A DNA stretch of 55,065 nt from Synechococcus sp. GTDB taxonomy: Bacteria; Cyanobacteriota; Cyanobacteriia; PCC-6307; Cyanobiaceae. The notes under the pieces were generated by a model, which saw nothing but the letters and a program-made list of their open reading frames with translations, searched no databases and was not told where the DNA came from. Location of the stretch: assembly GCA_012270465.1 (NCBI GenBank), contig JAAXIH010000228.1, positions 1 to 55,065 on the forward strand. Reading direction: 5' to 3'. Made by a program: the position numbers and the translations under genes. Of the stretch, positions 29,336 to 37,771 are shown piece after piece. Position 1 is the first letter of the stretch. The number at the start of each line of letters is the position of its first letter.

Positions 29336-32300
29336 AGCTGCCGGCCTCCTGCAGCTAGGGCCTCGCTCAAGGGCAGCAACCAGCGCTGGGTGAGTTGCTC
29401 GGCTTCGGGGTGCTCGAGCCAGCTGGCGGTACTGGGCGGTTCACCCCCGAGCAATTGCAACCAGGCGCTGGGCCATTGGTAGTCACCTGGGGCTGGGGGA
29501 TTGAGCTCTTTGAGTTGTTGTGCGCTCAACCCCGGCAGCAAACCGTCTTGCTGCTGGCAGCTGAGCAGCTGCCAGTTGAGTTCAGGAATCCAGGCGATCG
29601 GCCGCTCCAGCGCTTCCTGCCGCCAGTGCTGCCAGTCATCGATCCAGTCTTGGGCCTGCTGCGCTTCCACCGCTGGCAGGGTCCACACCGCCGCCCGCTC
29701 TTGGCCTTTTTGCTCGACGGGGCCCAGCAGCAGGGTTTGTTGCGGGCACTCCGTATTGGCCCAGAGGTGTTCCAACCAACCATCGAGCAGCCGTTTGGGC
29801 CCGAAGCGGCTGTTGCTCATCAGCACCACCGCCTGGCCATCGGCGTCTTGTAGTTCGGTTTGTTTGGCCAACAGCGCACGGCAGCGTTGCCATGGGCGCT
29901 CGCTGGCAACGCTGGCGGCGGGGCCGGGGGGGAGATGGCCGCGGCGGCCGAGAGCATCACGCTGCTGCGGCCATTCATTGGCTTCAAGCCGCTCGCTGCC
30001 CAGGTTCAACAGGAGTTGCCCCAGCTTCCAGCGCTGCAGGCCATCGGGGGCGCTCTCCTCAGGATCGCCGCTTTCATCACTGGGCCGGTGCGGATGGATG
30101 CCATGGGCTTGCAGCAGCGCGCGGGCTGGATCGCGCAGCCATTGCTGCAGCTCCTCCAAATTGGCTGGCTCCTTTTGATCCAGGGGCCAGCGCTGATCCA
30201 TCGGCCAGGGCACCCCAGCGGCGTCGATGGCTGTCAGAGCCGGTAACGGTGGCTGCTGCTGCAGCACCCAAGCGGTGATCGGCTCGCCCTCGGCTGTGCG
30301 GTAGCTGCGCTCAAGGCAACGCAGCAGATCACTCAAGGGGGCGGCGGGGTTGCGTTCTTCCCCGCTGCGCGGATCGATGGCGTTGAAGGTGGCGATCCAG
30401 TGGTCGCTGCAGGCCTGCAACGCTTCCAACAGGATCGCCCGGTCCTCCTGACGGCGATCGCGATCACCCCGCCAGGGCTGTTGCAGCATCAGGTCGTAGC
30501 CCGGCCGCTGATCACGCCGCGGCAGACGCTGCTCATCCATGCCCAGCAGCACCACTACCCGGTGGGGAATCGAGCGCATCGGCTCAAGGGCACTGAGGCT
30601 CACCGCACCACTGACGTGGCCATAGCGACCCTGCTGTTGTGTTTCGGCCTCTTCGAGCAGCCGCACCACGGCCGCCCGATCCAGCAGGAGGCCACTGGCT
30701 TCGGGGTCGCGCAATGGGGTGAGTAACTCGTAGACCTCGGGGGCCTGCCAGCCCTCGTCATCACCGCCGCTGAGCTGTTGGATGGCACTGCCGAGTCGCT
30801 CGTTCCAACGCTCGGCTGACTGCGGACCGCCCAGGGCCTGGAGCTGTTCGAACAACCGGCTGCAAGCGTCATGCAACGCCAGCACATCGTTCGTACTGGC
30901 CAGGGTTTGGTTGCAAGCCGCCAGTCCAGCCCATTCGCCAGCGGCGGCTTCTTGCTCTGGGAACGCATCGTTGAGCTCGAGTCCGAGCAGCAAGCGATCG
31001 AGCCCCCAGCGCCAGGTGTAGGTGTCATCGGCTGGATAGCCCCAGCTTTGGCGGTGCTCGCCATCACGCCCCCAGCAGATGCCCGCTTGATCCAGCAGCT
31101 CGCGCCATTGGGGCTGCGTCAAGCCGCCCAGCTCGAGATGCTCAGCCAGCTCAGGCAGCAACAACACATCAAGAACGTCGTCTCGGCTTAGACGGCTACT
31201 GGCCAGTGCCAATAGACGGAAGACCAAATCCACGCGGGGATTGCGCTGCCGCAGGGTGCGGTCGGTGACGCGCACCGGCAGGTGACGCGGATCACTGGAG
31301 CGCCCTGGTCGCTCAAACGCCGCTAGCACCAGGGGGGTGAAGCGCGCCACATCCGGTGTCATGACCAGGATGTGGCGTGGCTCGATGGAGGGATCGGCTG
31401 TCATCAAGCGCAGCAGCGCTTCATGGGCCGCTTCCACCTGCCGCCGATCGCCATGGCAGGCCAGCACCTCCAGGTTCAGCTGGTTGCGCTGCAGCGTTAA
31501 GGGAGGCTCCATGCCCGGTAAGCCCTCGCCCCGCGCGCGGCCTAGCAGCAGATCGGCTTTGAGTTGTTGCAGCAGCCCAGCTTCGGCGGGGCAGGGAGGG
31601 GCTGGCCGTTGCTGCCGCTCAAATTGCTCCTGCAGATCAGCGGCCAGCAGCTCCAATTGCCAGTGGAAGTCCCGTTGGGTGCGGCCGAGGCTCGCCAGTA
31701 GCGGATGTCCCTGGTGCAACAGCCGGCGCTCCAGCCTGTCGAGTGCATCACCATCGTTGGAATCGCTGGGAGGCACCGATCCCCACGGGTCGAGGCAGGG
31801 GCTGAGCTGGTACAGCACCACCGGTGCATTGGAACTGCTGGCTCGTTGGGCCAGCAGTTTCCATAGCTCTGGCGGCAGGCTGGACAAGCCAAAAACATGC
31901 AGCGGCTCCTGCGGACCGCTCCTGTGGCGTGACTGCTCAAGGGCATTGAGGAGCCGTTCGGCTGGGTGGGGGATGCCGCTGGGTTCCAGGCGTTGCGCCA
32001 ATTCCCGCAGCAGGGCTGGTTGCCACTGCCAATGACTGTCGAGCGGGGCGTTGCTGCCATCAACGCTCTCGCCCTTGAGCCAGCGGCGCACCATCTGCGG
32101 CCGGTAGAGGCCGTATTGATCGAGCGTGTCGCTCAGCTGCAGGATCAAATGCAGCCGTTGCGGATCCAGGCCGTTGTCCTGGTGGCTAGTGCCTTGCTGC
32201 CACAGCTGCCGCAGCGGTTCCCACAGCGTGGTCTCTGGAAGGGCGGGGATGCATTGGGCCAACTGCCAGCGCAGTTGGCTTGGATCCCAGGGATCCTTCT

Positions 32301-32550
32301 GGCCGGCTGGAAGGCGCCCGTCGAGCTCAAGAATCAGCTGGCGTAGGTGGCGGCCTGCAAAGTCGAATTCGATCCCAGCGCAGATTCCAATCCGCTCGCT
32401 CAAGGCCAGGGCGAGCCAGCGGCTCATGGCGTTGGTGCTGATCAACACCCGTTGAGGTGTGAGCGGATCAGCGGGCTTGTGGCGGCTGAGCTCGGAGGCC
32501 AACGCAGTGGCCAAATCTTCGATGCTGTTGCTGCTGATCAGGCGGAGCAC
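29332..32550 (-). CDS. recC: Exodeoxyribonuclease V gamma subunit (RecC)
   Basis: 1072-aa Chi-recognition and scaffold subunit, with helicase-like folds lacking Walker motifs. Family landmarks include FDFAGRHLRQLI near the N-terminus, VFGLSSLPPELWKLLAQ, ILVMTPDVARFTPLV, LPVRVTDRTLRQRNP and RVVVLLGMDEQRLPRRDQRPG. The size is close to the E. coli protein (1122 aa). It is first in the recC-recB-recD operon. The Chi sequence it reads in this lineage cannot be inferred here. Confidence 0.95.
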   Translation of the reverse strand: MLRLISSNSIEDLATALASELSRHKPADPLTPQRVLISTNAMSRWLALALSERIGICAGIEFDFAGRHLRQLILELDGRLPAGQKDPWDPSQLRWQLAQCIPALPETTLWEPLRQLWQQGTSHQDNGLDPQRLHLILQLSDTLDQYGLYRPQMVRRWLKGESVDGSNAPLDSHWQWQPALLRELAQRLEPSGIPHPAERLLNALEQSRHRSGPQEPLHVFGLSSLPPELWKLLAQRASSSNAPVVLYQLSPCLDPWGSVPPSDSNDGDALDRLERRLLHQGHPLLASLGRTQRDFHWQLELLAADLQEQFERQQRPAPPCPAEAGLLQQLKADLLLGRARGEGLPGMEPPLTLQRNQLNLEVLACHGDRRQVEAAHEALLRLMTADPSIEPRHILVMTPDVARFTPLVLAAFERPGRSSDPRHLPVRVTDRTLRQRNPRVDLVFRLLALASSRLSRDDVLDVLLLPELAEHLELGGLTQPQWRELLDQAGICWGRDGEHRQSWGYPADDTYTWRWGLDRLLLGLELNDAFPEQEAAAGEWAGLAACNQTLASTNDVLALHDACSRLFEQLQALGGPQSAERWNERLGSAIQQLSGGDDEGWQAPEVYELLTPLRDPEASGLLLDRAAVVRLLEEAETQQQGRYGHVSGAVSLSALEPMRSIPHRVVVLLGMDEQRLPRRDQRPGYDLMLQQPWRGDRDRRQEDRAILLEALQACSDHWIATFNAIDPRSGEERNPAAPLSDLLRCLERSYRTAEGEPITAWVLQQQPPLPALTAIDAAGVPWPMDQRWPLDQKEPANLEELQQWLRDPARALLQAHGIHPHRPSDESGDPEESAPDGLQRWKLGQLLLNLGSERLEANEWPQQRDALGRRGHLPPGPAASVASERPWQRCRALLAKQTELQDADGQAVVLMSNSRFGPKRLLDGWLEHLWANTECPQQTLLLGPVEQKGQERAAVWTLPAVEAQQAQDWIDDWQHWRQEALERPIAWIPELNWQLLSCQQQDGLLPGLSAQQLKELNPPAPGDYQWPSAWLQLLGGEPPSTASWLEHPEAEQLTQRWLLPLSEALAAGGRQL

Positions 32551-32672
32551 CGCACTCTCCGTTCAGGCGCTACTTCTTTGGTTTGTTTCAAGGTTTGAGC
32601 AGTTAAAAATGCCCTGAAACAACCGGTTTCGCTGACACACTAATAGGACTATTTGACAGGACAACAACGGCT

Positions 32673-32858
32673 GTGCCCACGCATCTGCAATGGGGTTGTG
32701 ACGGTGAGTTTCACCCCGAGGAATTAGCTGAATTGCAGAGTCTGCTCGTGGACCAGCTCAACGGTCCTGACTTGGAATTTCAGGCCCTTTCTGAGGCCTT
32801 CAAGCCCCAGCTAACGGATCAGGAATCGCTGCGCTCGGTGCCTCAAACGAACCCTTGA
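32673..32858 (+). CDS. Small acidic hypothetical protein
   Basis: 61 aa from a GTG start, divergent from recC. It is acidic and helical in the middle (HPEELAELQSLLVDQLNG). No family recognised. The last 59 bp overlap the convergent ycf54 3' end. The N-terminal two thirds is the better-supported part. Confidence 0.5.
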   Translation: MPTHLQWGCDGEFHPEELAELQSLLVDQLNGPDLEFQALSEAFKPQLTDQESLRSVPQTNP

Positions 32859-33117
32859 GCACGTACTCAAGGCGCAGTTTCATGAAGTCAATGAACACGG
32901 CATCGGTGGAGATCACCGCAGCGGCCGGCTGAGGGATCCCGCTGGCTTGCTCTTTGAATTCAGGGGCCTTGAGAAAAGCGGGCTGTTTCACCAGCCAGAA
33001 GTCGATCTCTTTGCCTTTCTCGCTGTAATCACGCACGCGCTCGCGCAACACTTCCTCCAGCGGTTCCTCTTGTGTCAGGAACGCTTCACTGGCAGCCACG
33101 AAGTAGTAGGTGGACAT
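32800..33117 (-). CDS. ycf54: Ycf54, factor of the aerobic Mg-protoporphyrin monomethylester cyclase
   Basis: Required for assembly and activity of the oxygen-dependent cyclase that makes the isocyclic ring of chlorophyll. The ATG at 33117 is chosen because MSTYYFVAASEAFLTQEEPL is the family start, giving 105 aa. The EEVLRERVRDYSEKGKEIDF and WLVKQPAFLKAPEF segments and the PQPAAAVISTDAVFI part are diagnostic. It is 16 bp downstream of pdxJ, so probably cotranscribed. It adds a third chlorophyll-pathway locus to this window. Confidence 0.95.
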   Translation of the reverse strand: MSTYYFVAASEAFLTQEEPLEEVLRERVRDYSEKGKEIDFWLVKQPAFLKAPEFKEQASGIPQPAAAVISTDAVFIDFMKLRLEYVLKGSFEAPSAAIPDPLAGA

Positions 33118-33133
33118 CGACGTCTCGAGCAGC

Positions 33134-33892
33134 TCAGGATTCTGCAGCAAGCCCGGCTCCAAAGAGGGGCTCATGGCGCGGTGAACTCACCAAGTCCTTC
33201 ATTTGCCTGACCGCCTCTTGCAGGCCAACGGCCATGGCGCGGGCCATCACGGTGTGTCCGATGTTGAGCTCCTCCATGCCGGGGATGGCCGCGATCGGTT
33301 CCACGTTTTGGTACGTGAGGCCGTGCCCCGCGTTGACGCGCAAGCCGAGTTGTCGGGCCTCGCTGGTGCCTTCGATCAGCCGAGCCAGCTCCAGGGGTTG
33401 TTGACTCCAGCTGGCCTCGGCGTAGCTGCCGGTGTGCAGTTCCACCCAGCGGGCCCCGCTGCGCTGGCTGGCTTGCAGTTGCTGCCGCTCTGGATCCACA
33501 AAAAGGCTGACGGGGATGCCGGCTCCTTGCAGCTGGCTGACTTGACCCTGCAGCGCAGTTTCTTGGCTCACCACATCAAGGCCGCCTTCGGTGGTGACCT
33601 CCTCCCGTTTTTCGGGGACCAGGGTCACCATGTCGGGCTTGATCGCGAGCGCAATCGCCACCATTTCGCTCGTGGCGGCCATCTCCAAATTCAGCCGTGT
33701 GCGCACGGTTTGGCGCAGCAGCTGAACGTCGCGATCTTGAATGTGACGCCGGTCTTCACGCAGATGCACCGTGATGCCATCGGCGCCGCCCAATTCGGCG
33801 AGTAAGGCCAAATGAACGGGGTCTGGTTCCACGGTTCGGCGGGCCTGCCGCACCGTGGCGATGTGATCCAGGTTGATGCCGAGACTGGCCAT
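33134..33892 (-). CDS. pdxJ: Pyridoxine 5'-phosphate synthase
   Basis: Condenses 1-deoxyxylulose 5-phosphate with 3-amino-2-oxopropyl phosphate, the last ring-forming step of the DXP-dependent vitamin B6 pathway. It is 252 aa. The TIM-barrel start [16 protein letters not shown], the active-site [29 protein letters not shown] and the phosphate-binding [12 protein letters not shown] are intact. It is upstream of ycf54 on one transcript and divergent from the acyltransferase. Confidence 0.97.
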   Translation of the reverse strand: MASLGINLDHIATVRQARRTVEPDPVHLALLAELGGADGITVHLREDRRHIQDRDVQLLRQTVRTRLNLEMAATSEMVAIALAIKPDMVTLVPEKREEVTTEGGLDVVSQETALQGQVSQLQGAGIPVSLFVDPERQQLQASQRSGARWVELHTGSYAEASWSQQPLELARLIEGTSEARQLGLRVNAGHGLTYQNVEPIAAIPGMEELNIGHTVMARAMAVGLQEAVRQMKDLVSSPRHEPLFGAGLAAES

Positions 33893-33950
33893 CGCAACTG
33901 CTGTCCAGCATTCAATTTAAGAAAGGCCTTCGCTCGATAAGGTCTGATTT

Positions 33951-34673
33951 ATGGCCAGCTCCAGCGATCCAGTGGCAGCGAGTCGCCTGGTGCGGGCGCA
34001 GCGGGTTCGTAGTGACGTTGTGCCGTGGCTTGCGCCCTTGGCGATCCTCACCACGGAGGACGTTGCTCTACGGCTGTTTTTCCGTCAGATCTCGATCCTT
34101 GGCGCCGAGCATCTGCCCACGGAGGGCCCGGTGTTATTGGCACCCACCCACCGCGCCCGTTGGGATGCCTTGATCTTGCCCAAGGCGGCAGGCCGGCGTG
34201 TCAGTGGCCGGGATTGCCGCTTCATGGTGACCACGACCGAGATGAGCGGATTGCAGGGCTGGTTCCTGCGCCGTTTGGGTTGCTTTGCCATTGATCAGAG
34301 CAAGCCGGGTACCGCCAGCCTTCGCTACGCCTTGGATCTGTTGGCCGATCAGCAGCAGGTGGTGCTGTTCCCCGAGGGGCGGATTAATCGCGACCGGGCT
34401 CCCATCACCGTGGCGCCGGGATTGCCCCGTTTGGCGTCGCTGGCGCAAACCAAAGGACTGGGGTCGGTACCGGTGATTCCGATTGGGATCGCCTACAGCC
34501 GGCGGCTGCCGCGTTGGGGTGATTCCGCAGCGCTCTGTTTTGGTCCCCAGCTCCGCTTGGAAGGCAGTGGCAAAGCAGCGGCTGTGGCCTTGGCAGAGCG
34601 CATTCAACAGGGCATGCGTTCGGCTGAGGAAGCGGCCCGAAGCTGCATCGTCGCTGGTGAAAACGAGGCCTAG
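33951..34673 (+). CDS. Lysophospholipid acyltransferase (PlsC-like)
   Basis: 240 aa. The acyltransferase motif I is LLAPTHRARWDALIL, an H-x4-D form with HRARWD. Motif III is VVLFPEGRINRD. It is probably the 1-acyl-glycerol-3-phosphate acyltransferase for membrane lipids or a relative using another acceptor. It is divergent from pdxJ and followed 31 bp later by a secreted repeat protein. Confidence 0.88.
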   Translation: MASSSDPVAASRLVRAQRVRSDVVPWLAPLAILTTEDVALRLFFRQISILGAEHLPTEGPVLLAPTHRARWDALILPKAAGRRVSGRDCRFMVTTTEMSGLQGWFLRRLGCFAIDQSKPGTASLRYALDLLADQQQVVLFPEGRINRDRAPITVAPGLPRLASLAQTKGLGSVPVIPIGIAYSRRLPRWGDSAALCFGPQLRLEGSGKAAAVALAERIQQGMRSAEEAARSCIVAGENEA

Positions 34674-34704
34674 ATTCCGCCCATCGCTCGGAGTCCTCAG
34701 GCCT

Positions 34705-35226
34705 ATGCGCCGTCTTCTGCTTTCGGCCAGCCTGGCCCTCCTGTTTGCCCCTGTGCCCGCGTTGGCCCAGGCCGAGACCGGTGCCCAAGAGGTTGTTGCG
34801 AGCTCCAGTGGCGACACCTTCAATATCAGTGCCGTCAACGAGCTGTTGGCCCAAGGCGATGCCGAAGCCGCCAGTGGTGATCTAACCGCCGCGATCGACT
34901 CCTACGACAAGGCCCGCAACGCAGCCCGCTCGCTGCTGTCGTTTTATCGGGATCTCAGCGGTGCATTCCGCGGCCTCGATGCGCGGATTCCCAGGGCCAT
35001 GGATGCCAAGGGCCGTGAAGCCATCCAGAAATTGGCTGCTGCCAACCTCCGTCTGGCCGCGGCCTATCGCCGTGAAAATCAGGCCGAGGTGGCTGTGCCC
35101 CTGCTAGTGGAAGTCATCAAGTTGATGACCCCCGCCAACGAAGATGGCCGTAAGGCGTATCAGCAGTTGCTGGAGATTGGCTTTGTCTCCATCCCCTACA
35201 ACGCCCCAGCTCCGCGCTCCAACTGA
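34705..35226 (+). CDS. Exported helical hypothetical protein (TPR-like)
   Basis: 173 aa. The ATG at 34705 is chosen because it begins a textbook signal peptide (MRRLLLSASLALLFAPVPALAQA); the ORF-track start lies inside the upstream gene. The mature protein is helical (VNELLAQGDAEAASGDLTAAIDSYDKARNAARS) with a TPR-like A-x-G-D-x3-A-I-x-x-Y pattern. No function recognised. It is followed by bolA 15 bp downstream, so it may share that transcript. Confidence 0.8.
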   Translation: MRRLLLSASLALLFAPVPALAQAETGAQEVVASSSGDTFNISAVNELLAQGDAEAASGDLTAAIDSYDKARNAARSLLSFYRDLSGAFRGLDARIPRAMDAKGREAIQKLAAANLRLAAAYRRENQAEVAVPLLVEVIKLMTPANEDGRKAYQQLLEIGFVSIPYNAPAPRSN

Positions 35227-35241
35227 TTTTCAGGGCAATTC

Positions 35242-35475
35242 ATGGTTCAACCCGATGCTGTGGCGGCGGCGATCCGCCAAGCCCTGCCTGATGCGCAGGT
35301 TCAAGTCGAAGATCTCACCGGTGGTGGCGATCATCTGCAAGTCACCGTGGTGTCCGAGGGCTTCCGCGATCTCACGCGGGTGAAGCAGCATCAGCTTGTG
35401 TATGGCGCCCTCAGCCAAGAGCTCGCCAGCGAAGCCATTCACGCTTTGGCCCTCTCCACCTCTTGCCCCTCGTAG
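35242..35475 (+). CDS. BolA-family protein
   Basis: 77 aa with the class-II KH-like BolA fold. [20 protein letters not shown] and the signature [16 protein letters not shown] are visible, with the conserved His of RVKQHQ as possible cluster ligand. BolA proteins pair with monothiol glutaredoxins to bind a [2Fe-2S] cluster; the glutaredoxin gene follows 24 bp later, a textbook pairing. Confidence 0.95.
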   Translation: MVQPDAVAAAIRQALPDAQVQVEDLTGGGDHLQVTVVSEGFRDLTRVKQHQLVYGALSQELASEAIHALALSTSCPS

Positions 35476-35499
35476 GGTTTCCTCCTAGCCACTTCCGTT

Positions 35500-35823
35500 A
35501 TGGACGCTCAGCTCAAAAGCCGAATTGAAACCCTGGTCGGCTCGAGCCCTGTCTTCATCTTTATGAAGGGCAGCAAGCTCATGCCTCAGTGCGGTTTCTC
35601 CAACAACGTGGTGCAAATCTTCCACTCGCTCGGGGTTCCCTTTGAAACCTTTGACGTGCTCTCCGACATGGAGATTCGTCAGGGCATCAAGGAGTTTTCT
35701 AATTGGCCCACCATCCCGCAGGTGTACCTCAATGGTGAGTTCCTGGGCGGCTCCGACATCATGATCGAGATGTACAACTCCGGTGAGCTGCGCGAAACCG
35801 TGACGGTGGCTCTGGCTAGCTGA
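35500..35823 (+). CDS. grxD: Monothiol glutaredoxin (Grx4/GrxD type)
   Basis: 107 aa. The CGFS active site is in KLMPQCGFSNNVVQI. Glutathione-binding TIPQVYLNGEFLGGSDI is present. CGFS glutaredoxins bind a shared [2Fe-2S] cluster, transfer it to apo-proteins and sense iron together with BolA. It is translated from the same transcript as bolA by spacing. Confidence 0.97.
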   Translation: MDAQLKSRIETLVGSSPVFIFMKGSKLMPQCGFSNNVVQIFHSLGVPFETFDVLSDMEIRQGIKEFSNWPTIPQVYLNGEFLGGSDIMIEMYNSGELRETVTVALAS

Positions 35824-35827
35824 CAGC

Positions 35828-36097
35828 GTGATTGAGGTCACCCGCAGCTGCCCTGAGCAGCGGATTGATGAGCTTCAGGTGCGCCAATGGCCGATTTGGA
35901 GCTGTGAAGCCAGCACCTTCCCCTGGGAGTACGACCAGCGGGAAGTGTGTTGGCTGCTCGAGGGCGATGTGACTGTGACCCCGGAGAACGGAGAACCGGT
36001 GCGCTTTGGTGCTGGAGATCTGGTGGAGTTCAGCGCTGGCTTGCGCTGCACCTGGCAGGTCCATCAAGCGGTGCGCAAGCACTATTGCTTTGGCTGA
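35828..36097 (+). CDS. Small cupin protein (cupin_3 type)
   Basis: 89 aa from a GTG start, 4 bp after grxD. The cupin strand pattern WEYDQREVCWLLEGDVTV, VRFGAGDLVEFSAGLRCTW resembles the (S)-ureidoglycine aminohydrolase/cupin_3 group. Function unknown. It is the third gene of the bolA-grxD unit. Confidence 0.85.
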   Translation: MIEVTRSCPEQRIDELQVRQWPIWSCEASTFPWEYDQREVCWLLEGDVTVTPENGEPVRFGAGDLVEFSAGLRCTWQVHQAVRKHYCFG

Positions 36098-36100
36098 GGC

Positions 36101-36367
36101 TTAGCGCCGCTCGGTTTCAAACAGTGTGCGCGGATCGCCGTCGGGGCCAAAAAAGCTGGAGGGATCCATCAGCCAGCGGTCAATGAACTCTTCAAAGCGG
36201 CGTTGGCTCAGGGGATCGAGCTGTTGGCTGCGGCGCAGGGCATGGATGAATCCATCGGCATACAGCCTCAGCTCTGAGGGACTGTGGTGCCGCAGGGTCA
36301 GTTCCTGACAGGCGTCGATCAGGCTCTGAAAGTGGCGGATTGCGTCAGGGTCCTGTAACGCAGTCAT
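36101..36367 (-). CDS. Small conserved cyanobacterial protein (DUF6761-like)
   Basis: 88 aa, soluble and helical. The pattern DPDAIRHFQSLIDACQELT, SELRLYADGFIHALR, FEEFIDRWLMDPSSF resembles a small protein family found across cyanobacteria (my recollection: DUF6761). Function unknown. It is convergent with the cupin gene (3-bp gap) and divergent from the regulator gene. Confidence 0.65.
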   Translation of the reverse strand: MTALQDPDAIRHFQSLIDACQELTLRHHSPSELRLYADGFIHALRRSQQLDPLSQRRFEEFIDRWLMDPSSFFGPDGDPRTLFETERR

Positions 36368-36441
36368 GGGGGACAGCTAGGAAGGCATCGCCTGTTACCA
36401 GCATGCCGATAAAACCGGTTTACGGTAGACGGAACAGGTCT

Positions 36442-37209
36442 ATGTGTGTGTCTGCCTCCGAGGCGTCCAACTCCAGTTGCATTCTCGTGGTGGAGCCTCA
36501 TCCCACCTTGCGGATGGTGCTGGCGCAGCGTTTGCGTCAAGACGGGCACATGACAGCTGCCGTGGCCTCGGCCGCTGAAGCCATGCAGTTGTGCCTCGAT
36601 CAGCAACCCGACCTGCTGGTCAGCGCAGAATTGCTCGAGGAAACCACAGCACTCAAGCTGGGCGCCCAGCTCCGCTGCCCGGTGATGGTGCTGACGGCCC
36701 GCACAGGGGCCGAAGCGGTGGTCTCACTGCTGGACTCCGGCGCTGAAGACGTGCTGCGCAAGCCCTTTGGCTTGGAAGAAATGGCGGCCCGCTGCCGCAA
36801 GCTGCTGACCCGCAGCGGTGGTTTGCAGGAGCAGGTCACCGTTGGTCCCCTCAGCGTTCATCTGCTGCTGCGCCAGGTCACCTTGCGCGATCAGCCCGTT
36901 GAGCTCAGTCCGCGGGAATTTGCGCTGCTCTGCGCGCTGTTGATGCCCCCCGGCCATGTGCGCAGCCGCCAAGAGTTGCTCACCATGGCCTGGCCTCCCT
37001 TTAGTGGTGGGCCAAGGTCTGTGGATACGCAGGTGCTCACCCTGCGCCGAAAGCTGGAACAGGCCGGCCTTGGCGAAGGCGGCGGGATTGAAACGGTGCG
37101 CCAGCAGGGCTATCGCTTCAGCCTCGACAACCTGCCGGAACGCTCTCTAGATCTGGGTGATCCAGCGGAGGCCAGCCAACAGCTCAATGGCCAGCATCAA
37201 CCCGCTTGA
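36442..37209 (+). CDS. OmpR-type transcriptional regulator with degenerate receiver
   Basis: 255 aa: N-terminal receiver-like domain (about 8-125), then an OmpR/PhoB winged helix (about 140-240; LSPREFALLCALLMPPGHV and VDTQVLTLRRKLEQAG and the wing VRQQGYRFSL). The ATG at 36442 is preferred over the track start. The receiver lost its acidic pocket (VVEPHP where VVDDEP is expected), and the phosphoacceptor Asp aligns with Ala (PDLLVSAELL). The Thr (MVLTART) and Lys (LRKPF) are kept. It is probably not phosphorylated and may act constitutively or through dimer partners. No kinase gene is adjacent. Confidence 0.85.
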   Translation: MCVSASEASNSSCILVVEPHPTLRMVLAQRLRQDGHMTAAVASAAEAMQLCLDQQPDLLVSAELLEETTALKLGAQLRCPVMVLTARTGAEAVVSLLDSGAEDVLRKPFGLEEMAARCRKLLTRSGGLQEQVTVGPLSVHLLLRQVTLRDQPVELSPREFALLCALLMPPGHVRSRQELLTMAWPPFSGGPRSVDTQVLTLRRKLEQAGLGEGGGIETVRQQGYRFSLDNLPERSLDLGDPAEASQQLNGQHQPA

Positions 37210-37692
37210 TATCGCGAGCAGTTGGTAGGTCCAAGGCGGCGTTAGCCGTTGCACGCTGCTGGTGTCCACACCACTGGCGCTGCTGAAGCGAACCAGAAAA
37301 TCATCAAAACGCTCCACGCGCTGCGGCAGCAGATGGGCTTGGCTGCCGCCGCGGATGTAATAGACGCGTCCTCCTTGGCTGGTGCCCACAGGCACCAAAG
37401 CTTTGACATCACCCCAGCTCAGCTGCCAGCCCCGCTTGATCACTGAGGCGCACCAGGGCGCAGGCCCCACCCGCACGCCTTCAGCGCTGAGCTCCACCCG
37501 TTCACTCACCAACGCCAGCACCAACACCAACCCCAAGACCACCATCACCAGCAGCCAGAGCCGCATCGCTCCAGCGGCAAAGGCAGGCAGTGGCAACACC
37601 AGCGCCAGGTACAGCAACACCAAGGTGCTACGGATCAGCGGCGCCATCGGGTAGACGTGCGGCCCGCCAGTGCTGCTGGGGAGTTCAGTCAT
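37147..37692 (-). CDS. Membrane protein of unknown function
   Basis: 181 aa, with two adjacent hydrophobic segments near residues 20-60 (LVLLYLALVLPLPAFAAGAM, LWLLVMVVLGLVLVLALV) and one at the C-terminus (LLAISSGLMLAIELLAGLRW). The middle is a soluble beta-rich domain resembling PH-like membrane proteins (VELSAEGVRVGP and SWGDVKALVPVGTSQGGRVY). No family is claimed. It overlaps the 3' end of the regulator gene by 63 bp. Confidence 0.7.
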   Translation of the reverse strand: MTELPSSTGGPHVYPMAPLIRSTLVLLYLALVLPLPAFAAGAMRLWLLVMVVLGLVLVLALVSERVELSAEGVRVGPAPWCASVIKRGWQLSWGDVKALVPVGTSQGGRVYYIRGGSQAHLLPQRVERFDDFLVRFSSASGVDTSSVQRLTPPWTYQLLAISSGLMLAIELLAGLRWITQI

Positions 37693-37771
37693 GGCGAGGA
37701 GCTTAGGAATGATTCCTTTGCTCTGGAGCGGTGGCTACCACTGAGGGGGCTGACCCCGTTGTGCGTTCCCC

